From: Streptomyces viridiviolaceus
GTDB taxonomy: Bacteria; Actinomycetota; Actinomycetes; Streptomycetales; Streptomycetaceae
Direction of reading: 5' to 3'
Length of the DNA: 64,000 nucleotides
NCBI RefSeq assembly: GCF_014650995.1
Contig: NZ_BMWA01000001.1
Span: 186,001-250,000 of the forward strand
In this document: piece by piece, positions 59,366 to 64,000 of the stretch
Layout: each line of letters starts with the position of its first letter
Numbering within the stretch: position 1 is the stretch's first letter
Notes under the pieces: model-generated
Database searches by the model: none
Told to the model about the DNA's origin: nothing
Seen by the model: the letters and a program-made list of their open reading frames with translations, nothing else
Program-made: the position numbers and the translations under genes

Positions 59366-60541
59366 TCAGTGGGTGGCGGAGGGCTCACCCGAGCGGTTCG
59401 AGGGGGCGGACGCTGCCGCCGCCCGGCGGAGGAACGGGAGGGAGCGTTCGGCGAAGTGCGGGCCCGCGTGGGAGTGGCGGGGCAGTTCCACCACGGTCAG
59501 GCCCTGGTATCCGGTGTCGGCCAGGGCCGCGAGGACGGGCGGGAAGTCGATCTCGCCGTCGCCGAAGGGGAGGTGTTCGTGGACGCCGCGCCGCATGTCC
59601 TCGATCTGGACGTGCCGCAGCCAGGGGCCGGCGGCGCGCACGCAGTCGGCGGGAGGGAGGGGTTCCAGGCACTGGCAGTGGCCGATGTCGAGGGTGAGGC
59701 CGAGGGCGTCGGAGTCGCCGAGGGTGCGCCGCAGCCGGTGGAAGTCGTCGAGGGTGGCCAGGAGGTGCCCGGGTTCGGGCTCCACCGCGAGCGGCACGCC
59801 GGCGTCGCCGGCGGCGTCCAGGACCGGGGCGAGGGCTTCCGCCAGGCGCTTCCAGGCCGTTTCCTCGTCCGTCCCCGGCGGGGTGACGCCGCTGAAGCAG
59901 TGGACGGCGTGGGCGCCCAGGTCGGCCGCGACGCGGACGGCCCTCAGCAGCAGGTCGGCGCGGCGCGCCCGGTCGCCGGGGTCCGGGTCGAGGAGGGAGG
60001 GACCGTGTTTGCGGCGCGGGTCGAGCACGTAGCGGGCGCCGGTCTCCACCGTGACGCCCAGACCGAGCGCGTCCAGCCGGTGCGCGACCCTGCGGGTGCG
60101 GGCGGCCAGGTCGTCGGCGAGCGGGTCGAGGTGCATGTGGTCGAGGGTCAGGCCGACGCCGTCGTAGCCGAGGTCGGCGAGAAGGGCGAGGGCGTCGTCG
60201 AGGCGGAGGTCGGCGAGGCCGTTGGTGCCGTAGCCGAAGCGGAGGGGGGTGTCGGCGTACCGGCCCGCGTCCCGGGCCGGGCCCGCGTCCACGACCCTGG
60301 CCGGGCCACCACCCACCTCCCGGCTCGCGCCCCGGGCCGGGCCCGCGTCCACGACCCTGGCCGGGCCACCACCCACCTCCCGGCTCGCCTCCCGGGCCGG
60401 GGAGCCGCTCGGGTGCCTGCTCACGTCCGGGGTCGGTTCCGTGCTCGGGCCTCGGCTCGGGGCGGCGGTCGTGTCCCGGGTCGCGACACGGCTCGCGCCG
60501 GTCGCGTCCCGGCTCGTGCTCTGGTGCGGGTTGCGGCTCAC
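59366..60541 (-). CDS. Sugar phosphate isomerase/epimerase (Ebo cluster) with disordered repeat-bearing N-terminus
   Basis: 391 residues from GTG 60541, overlapping the UbiA stop (GTGA). The first about 100 residues are low-complexity and contain a 20-residue tandem repeat (SREVGGGPARVVDAGPARGA). The catalytic barrel begins near residue 103 (LRFGYGTNGLADLRLDDALA) with LTLDHMHLDPL, LAVEPEPGHLL, GLTLDIGHCQCLEP and HVQIEDMRRG carrying Glu, Asp, His metal ligands. No other in-frame start near the barrel was found, so the extension is probably real protein. A TIM-barrel of this family accompanies ebo genes in actinobacteria. Confidence 0.83.
   Translation of the reverse strand: MSRNPHQSTSRDATGASRVATRDTTAAPSRGPSTEPTPDVSRHPSGSPAREASREVGGGPARVVDAGPARGASREVGGGPARVVDAGPARDAGRYADTPLRFGYGTNGLADLRLDDALALLADLGYDGVGLTLDHMHLDPLADDLAARTRRVAHRLDALGLGVTVETGARYVLDPRRKHGPSLLDPDPGDRARRADLLLRAVRVAADLGAHAVHCFSGVTPPGTDEETAWKRLAEALAPVLDAAGDAGVPLAVEPEPGHLLATLDDFHRLRRTLGDSDALGLTLDIGHCQCLEPLPPADCVRAAGPWLRHVQIEDMRRGVHEHLPFGDGEIDFPPVLAALADTGYQGLTVVELPRHSHAGPHFAERSLPFLRRAAAASAPSNRSGEPSATH
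60271..60390 (-). repeat. 60-bp tandem repeat, two full copies plus flanking partials
   Basis: Units 60271-60330 and 60331-60390 are identical except for the last two bases, and partial copies flank them. The period is a multiple of three (20 residues), so copy-number change would keep the isomerase frame open. Confidence 0.88.
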
Positions 60542-61611
60542 GTGATGCTCACCTTCCTCATGCCGGCCCTCCTCGCGAACATCCGGCCGGCGGGGGCCAG
60601 GGCGGCGACCAGGAGGGACGTGGCGGTCGCGCCGGAGCGGGCGGCGAGCGCGGCCTGGAGCGGGATCGTGGCGCGGATGCCGCCGCCGACGGCGCGCTGG
60701 GTGAGCGGGGGCGAGGGGTTGAGCGCGGCGTGGAAGTAGGGGCGGGCGGCCGTGGCGGCGTAGGCGGCGCCCAGGGCGGCCGCGAGGGCGCCGGGGGCGC
60801 GGGCCGGGCGCGCGGCGGGGCTGGAGCCCGACAGGCCGGGGGCGGCTGCTGCCCGCCGGCCTGCCGGGAGTCGGGTGCGGCGGTCGGTGACCAGCCGGGT
60901 CAGCGTCGCCGTCGTCGCGAGGGCCGCCAGCGGGGCCAGGGCCGAGCCGCCGGTGGTCTCCCGGCGGGAGACGGCCGTGACCGCGAGGGTGTGGCTGCCG
61001 AGCAGCGCGGCGGAGGGCAGTGCGGCCCGGGTGGCGCCGCCGGTGGCGGCCGCACCCAGGAGCAGGTCCAGCGCGCGGGCGGCGGCCATGGCCGTGGGAC
61101 CGGCTGGCGTGTGCTTCAGCGCCAGGTCGTAGGCCCAGACGGTCGCCGCCAGCGGCGCGGCCACCGCGAGGGCGGGTCGGCCGGCGCGGGCGGCGAGCAC
61201 CAGACCGGCGCCGGTGAGGCCACAGGCGGCGGTGAGGGCGGCGGCCGGACGGATGCGGCCGGACGGGAGCGGGCGGTGCGGGCGCTCGACGGCGTCCTCG
61301 GCGCGGTCCGCCCAGTCGTTCAGGGCCATGCCGGCCTCGTACAGGCACAGAGAGGATCCGATGGCGAGCAGAGTGCGGGGACCGGGGCGTGCGCCGGCCG
61401 CCGCCGCGCCGGCCAGGGCGTCGCCTGGGACGGTGAACAGCGCGGGCAGGCGCAGCAGTTCGGCCCAGGCACCCGCGCGGCCGACACGGGGCGGGTGGGC
61501 CGTGCGGGGCGCGGCGCCGCCGGGCGAGGCGGCGCCGCTGGGGGCCCGGCGTGCCGCGGCGGGCCCGGCCGGTGCGGGCGTGTCCCGTGCCGTGGCGGCC
61601 GTGCGGCTCAT
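60538..61611 (-). CDS. eboC: UbiA-family prenyltransferase (EboC-like)
   Basis: 357 residues, Ala-rich with about 7-9 membrane helices. The prenyl-diphosphate binding motif is LNDWADRAEDAVERPHRPLP (N-D-x-x-D-x-x-x-D), and the second Asp motif near AYDLALKH fits UbiA. An Ala/Pro-rich, about 45-residue N-terminal tail and a Pro/Ala loop near 245-270 are extra. It is coupled to the inositol phosphate synthase gene by ATGA and probably prenylates a polar precursor at the membrane, possibly an inositol or cyclitol phosphate (inference). Confidence 0.85.
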   Translation of the reverse strand: MSRTAATARDTPAPAGPAAARRAPSGAASPGGAAPRTAHPPRVGRAGAWAELLRLPALFTVPGDALAGAAAAGARPGPRTLLAIGSSLCLYEAGMALNDWADRAEDAVERPHRPLPSGRIRPAAALTAACGLTGAGLVLAARAGRPALAVAAPLAATVWAYDLALKHTPAGPTAMAAARALDLLLGAAATGGATRAALPSAALLGSHTLAVTAVSRRETTGGSALAPLAALATTATLTRLVTDRRTRLPAGRRAAAAPGLSGSSPAARPARAPGALAAALGAAYAATAARPYFHAALNPSPPLTQRAVGGGIRATIPLQAALAARSGATATSLLVAALAPAGRMFARRAGMRKVSIT

Positions 61612-62783
61612 CGCTGCTCCTCGCGTTCGCCTTCGCCGTCCCGCAGCCGCTCGGCGAAGCGCCTCAGCTCCGCGTACTGCTCGGCGAGTGACGCCGGGCC
61701 GTCCCCGACCGGGTCCTTGAAGTAGAAGCCCAGTTCGCGCAGCGGGCCGGACAGACCCTTCTCGTGGGCGCGGGCGACCAGACGGGCCAGGTCGAGGACG
61801 AGCGGGGCGGCGAGCGCCGAGTCGCAGCCCTGCCAGATGGTCTGCAGGATCATGCGGGAGCCGAGGAAGCCGTCGAAGGCGATGTGGTCCCAGGCCGTCT
61901 TCCAGTCGCCGAGCGCGGGCACGTCGTCGATGTGGACCTCGCCCTGGGGTGCGGCGCCGAGGGTGTCGGCGAGGACGCGTTCCTTGCCGGCGTTCTTGGC
62001 GGCGGCGGCCGCGGGGTCGGCGAGGGCGGCACCGTCGCCGCCGCCCAGGAGGTTGGTGCCGGACCAGGCGCGCACGGCGAGGGCGCGCTGCGCGAACATC
62101 GGGCCGAGCACGGAGCGCAGCAGGGTCTGCCCGGTCTTGCCGTCGCGTCCCGCGTACGGCAGGCCCGAGGACTCGGCGAGCGGTGCCAGCGCCGGGTGGT
62201 GCAGGCCCGTGGAGGGGGTGAAGTTGACGTAGGGGCAGCCGGCGCGCAGGGCGGCCGCCGCGTAGAGGGAGCTGGGCGGCAGCGTGCCGTCGGTGGGCGC
62301 GGGCTCGGTGGAGGCGACGTTCACCACGACGGCGCCCGAAAGGCCCTGGCGGCGCACGAAGTCGCGGATGTCGGCCGCGAACACGTCGATCCATTCGTCC
62401 TGGGTGCGGCCGGAGCCGCCGTCCGTGTCGCCGGGCAGCGGGCCGCCGGGCCTGATCTCCCGGTCCGCGGCGGCGAGTTCGGCGTGCACGGCGGACGGCA
62501 GGCCGTGCGGCAGGACGCCGCCGGCGGCGAGGTGTTCGGCGCGTTTGGGCAGCGGGCAGTCGACGGTGTCGTGGCCGCCGAAGACGAGGGACGACAGCGC
62601 CGGCAGACCGCACGAGGTGAAGCCGGGGGTCTCGGTGACCATGCCGGCCGGCGGATGGAGCCCGGCGGCGACGGCGGCGCAGCCCGCGATGGCGGTCGTG
62701 GCCACGGATCCGCGCGCCCCGATGAGCCAGACGCCGAGGCGCGGGGCCGAGGAGGGGGTGGGGAGGGACGGTTCGGCGGACAT
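61608..62783 (-). CDS. Inositol-3-phosphate synthase, first gene of the Ebo operon
   Basis: 391 residues. NAD-binding start GVWLIGARGSVATTAIAG, then VVVNVASTEPAP, CPYVNFTPSTGLHHPAL, GRDGKTGQTLLRSVLGPMF and NLLGGGDGAAL, SRMILQTIWQGCDSALAAPLVLD-like motifs of the MIPS family. In cyanobacterial and pseudomonad ebo clusters the sugar-cyclising member is a 3-dehydroquinate-synthase-like EboD; here an unrelated cyclase takes that place. AAGGAGG lies just before the ATG, the best ribosome site in the area. Confidence 0.9.
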   Translation of the reverse strand: MSAEPSLPTPSSAPRLGVWLIGARGSVATTAIAGCAAVAAGLHPPAGMVTETPGFTSCGLPALSSLVFGGHDTVDCPLPKRAEHLAAGGVLPHGLPSAVHAELAAADREIRPGGPLPGDTDGGSGRTQDEWIDVFAADIRDFVRRQGLSGAVVVNVASTEPAPTDGTLPPSSLYAAAALRAGCPYVNFTPSTGLHHPALAPLAESSGLPYAGRDGKTGQTLLRSVLGPMFAQRALAVRAWSGTNLLGGGDGAALADPAAAAAKNAGKERVLADTLGAAPQGEVHIDDVPALGDWKTAWDHIAFDGFLGSRMILQTIWQGCDSALAAPLVLDLARLVARAHEKGLSGPLRELGFYFKDPVGDGPASLAEQYAELRRFAERLRDGEGEREEQR

Positions 62784-62854
62784 GGGCAGCCTCCTTGTCG
62801 TACGCGAACCGGGTGCGAGCGCCGGAAGCGGGATGCCGGGCGGGGGCCCGGTGG

Positions 62855-62892
62855 GACGGCGGGCGGAGGTCCGGCGTCCTCCGCCCGCCGTC
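62855..62892 (-). terminator. Terminator of the ThuA/DUF1080 gene
   Basis: GACGGCGGGCGGAGG (62855-62869) and CCTCCGCCCGCCGTC (62878-62892): perfect 15-bp stem, 8-base loop, 4 bases past the stop codon. Confidence 0.85.
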
Positions 62893-62895
62893 GTT

Positions 62896-64000
62896 CTAGT
62901 CGCCCGTGGTGGGCAGTTCCTTGAGCTGGATGTTGCGGAAGGAGACCTGGTCTTCGGCGCCGTGGTTCTGGAGGCCGATGTAGCCGTCGGTCAGGCTCCG
63001 CTGGGGGTCCTTGTTGGTGAAGTCGTTGATCTTGACTCCGTTGAGGAACACCTGGAGGCGTTCGCCCTGGACCTTGATCTCGTAGGAGTTCCACTGGCCG
63101 GGCGGCCGCAGGACCTGGTCACGGGCCTTGATGTTCGCGGACTTGAACGAGTAGACGGAGCCCGTGGTGCGGTCGGGCGCGTCCGTGGCGTCGATCTGGA
63201 TCTCGTAGCCCTTGTTCACCGCGGACCAGGGGTCGTCGGAGGCGGGGAAGCCCACGAAGATCCCGGAGTTGTCGTCGCCCTGCATCTTCCAGTCGAGCTT
63301 GAGGGAGTACGACTTCAGCTCCTTGGCCTGGTACCAGAGCAGGCCCATGCCGCCCTCGGACTCCAGGGTGCCGTCCTTGACGTTGAACCTGCCGGGGCCG
63401 GCCTGCTTCCAGCCGTCCAGGGTCTGGCCGTTGAAGATGTCCCGGTAGCCCTTGTTCGGCTTGCAGTCGGCCTTGACCTGGCCGGTGGCGTACTGCATAC
63501 CGCCGAGCAGGTGGGCGCGGAAGGCCGCGTCGGCGTAGGACTCCTTGGTGTGCCCCATCCCGGTGTACCAGGAGCGGCCGCCGCCGTAGCTCTGGCACCA
63601 GGCGATCGGGTGGTCGCCCTTCATGGTGCCGCCCTGGTAGGTCGTCTCGTCGAGGGTGGCGAGGACCTTGGCCTGCTCACGCGGGTTGGTGCGGTAGTTG
63701 TACCACTCGTCGGTGCGCTCCCAGGCGTCGTCCAGGTGCGCGGTGGACGGGTGGTCGTGGTCCTCGACGCGCACGGTGGCCTTCTGGATGGCCGGGTGCC
63801 CGGCGAAGTAGGCGCCGACGAGGCCGCCGTAGAACTCCCACTCGTACTCGGTGTCGGCGGCGGCGTGGATGCCCATGTAGCCGCCGCCGTTCGCGACGTA
63901 GTCCTCGAACGCCTTCTGCTGGTCGGCGTTCAGGACGTCACCGGTGGTGGACAGGAAGGCGACCGCGTCGTACTTGGCGAGGTTGGTCGTGGTGAACTGC
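62896..64000 (-). CDS. ThuA domain plus DUF1080 (3-keto-disaccharide hydrolase-like) protein, cut by window edge
   Basis: The frame is open to the right edge, so the N-terminus is missing; the ATG at 63876 is internal. The visible part begins FTTTNLAKYDAVAFLSTTGD and DYVANGGGYMGIHAAADTE, the ThuA-like (glutamine amidotransferase fold) core, with PIAWCQSYGGGRSWYTGMGH at its end. From about 63440 follows the DUF1080 lectin-like/3-keto-glucoside hydrolase domain: YRDIFNGQTLDGWKQ, DGTLESEGGMGLLWY, LDWKMQGDDNSGIFVGFP, IQIDATD and YIGLQNHG. Such proteins are usually secreted and act on trehalose, 3-keto-disaccharides or similar glycosides. Confidence 0.9.
   Translation of the reverse strand, partial: QFTTTNLAKYDAVAFLSTTGDVLNADQQKAFEDYVANGGGYMGIHAAADTEYEWEFYGGLVGAYFAGHPAIQKATVRVEDHDHPSTAHLDDAWERTDEWYNYRTNPREQAKVLATLDETTYQGGTMKGDHPIAWCQSYGGGRSWYTGMGHTKESYADAAFRAHLLGGMQYATGQVKADCKPNKGYRDIFNGQTLDGWKQAGPGRFNVKDGTLESEGGMGLLWYQAKELKSYSLKLDWKMQGDDNSGIFVGFPASDDPWSAVNKGYEIQIDATDAPDRTTGSVYSFKSANIKARDQVLRPPGQWNSYEIKVQGERLQVFLNGVKINDFTNKDPQRSLTDGYIGLQNHGAEDQVSFRNIQLKELPTTGD

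Overview
The window is high-GC actinobacterial chromosome, almost certainly Streptomyces. Codon third positions are nearly always G or C, GTG starts and ATGA/GTGA overlaps are common, TTA codons are very rare, and the family content is typical: SAV_2336/FxsT proteins, an Ebo cluster, DUF5682, an RHS toxin with a type VII-like N-terminus, and a secreted phosphodiester glycosidase. There is one tRNA (Leu, GAG). I saw no integrase, transposase, CRISPR array or rRNA.

Bases 1-18 kb are a defence/conflict island. It holds the C-terminal part of a type ISP restriction-modification enzyme, an anti-sigma-type ATPase, an RHS polymorphic toxin with an AHH nuclease tip followed by an Imm11-like immunity gene, a zone of decayed genes (kinase, PIN and TerA/TerD relics), a DUF2786 protein, a McrB-McrC pair, a UvrD-type helicase with an N-terminal RelE/ParE-like domain, and a convergent HTH-N6-adenine methylase.

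Bases 18-33 kb carry a secreted esterase, a phosphodiester glycosidase, a five-gene SWIM/unknown/VWA/MoxR/DUF5682 operon, an ADP-ribosylglycohydrolase with a newly noted upstream small ORF, an EVE-like protein, and an elongation factor G paralogue with a possible 38-residue leader peptide.

Bases 33.7-43.1 kb are the most unusual part. A plus-strand set (trypco2 protein, EAD2-VMAP protein, 1300-residue SAV_2336/NB-ARC/TPR FxsT-like protein) faces a minus-strand set (trypsin-EAD2 protease, a short FxSxx-COOH-like RiPP precursor with a non-canonical C-terminus, an aKG-HExxH peptide hydroxylase). Four of these six genes contain a TTA codon, and I found TTA in no other annotated gene of the window. 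The cassette therefore looks like a bldA-gated, protease-armed conflict/signalling system joined to a modified peptide.

Bases 43.2-53.9 kb hold the tRNA-Leu and a probable oxalate catabolism locus: aldehyde dehydrogenase, succinyl-CoA synthetase pair, ThDP decarboxylase (probable oxalyl-CoA decarboxylase), formyl-CoA:oxalate CoA-transferase, acetate-CoA ligase-like protein and an oxalate/formate antiporter-like MFS. A 24-bp palindromic operator lies between the two divergent arms.

Bases 53.9-64 kb contain a Tat-exported sugar isomerase-like protein, then a seven-gene Ebo metabolite-trafficking operon in which inositol-3-phosphate synthase sits where the 3-dehydroquinate-synthase-like EboD would be expected, and finally a truncated ThuA/DUF1080 protein at the right edge. 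Family assignments rest on motif recognition by eye; no database search was run.
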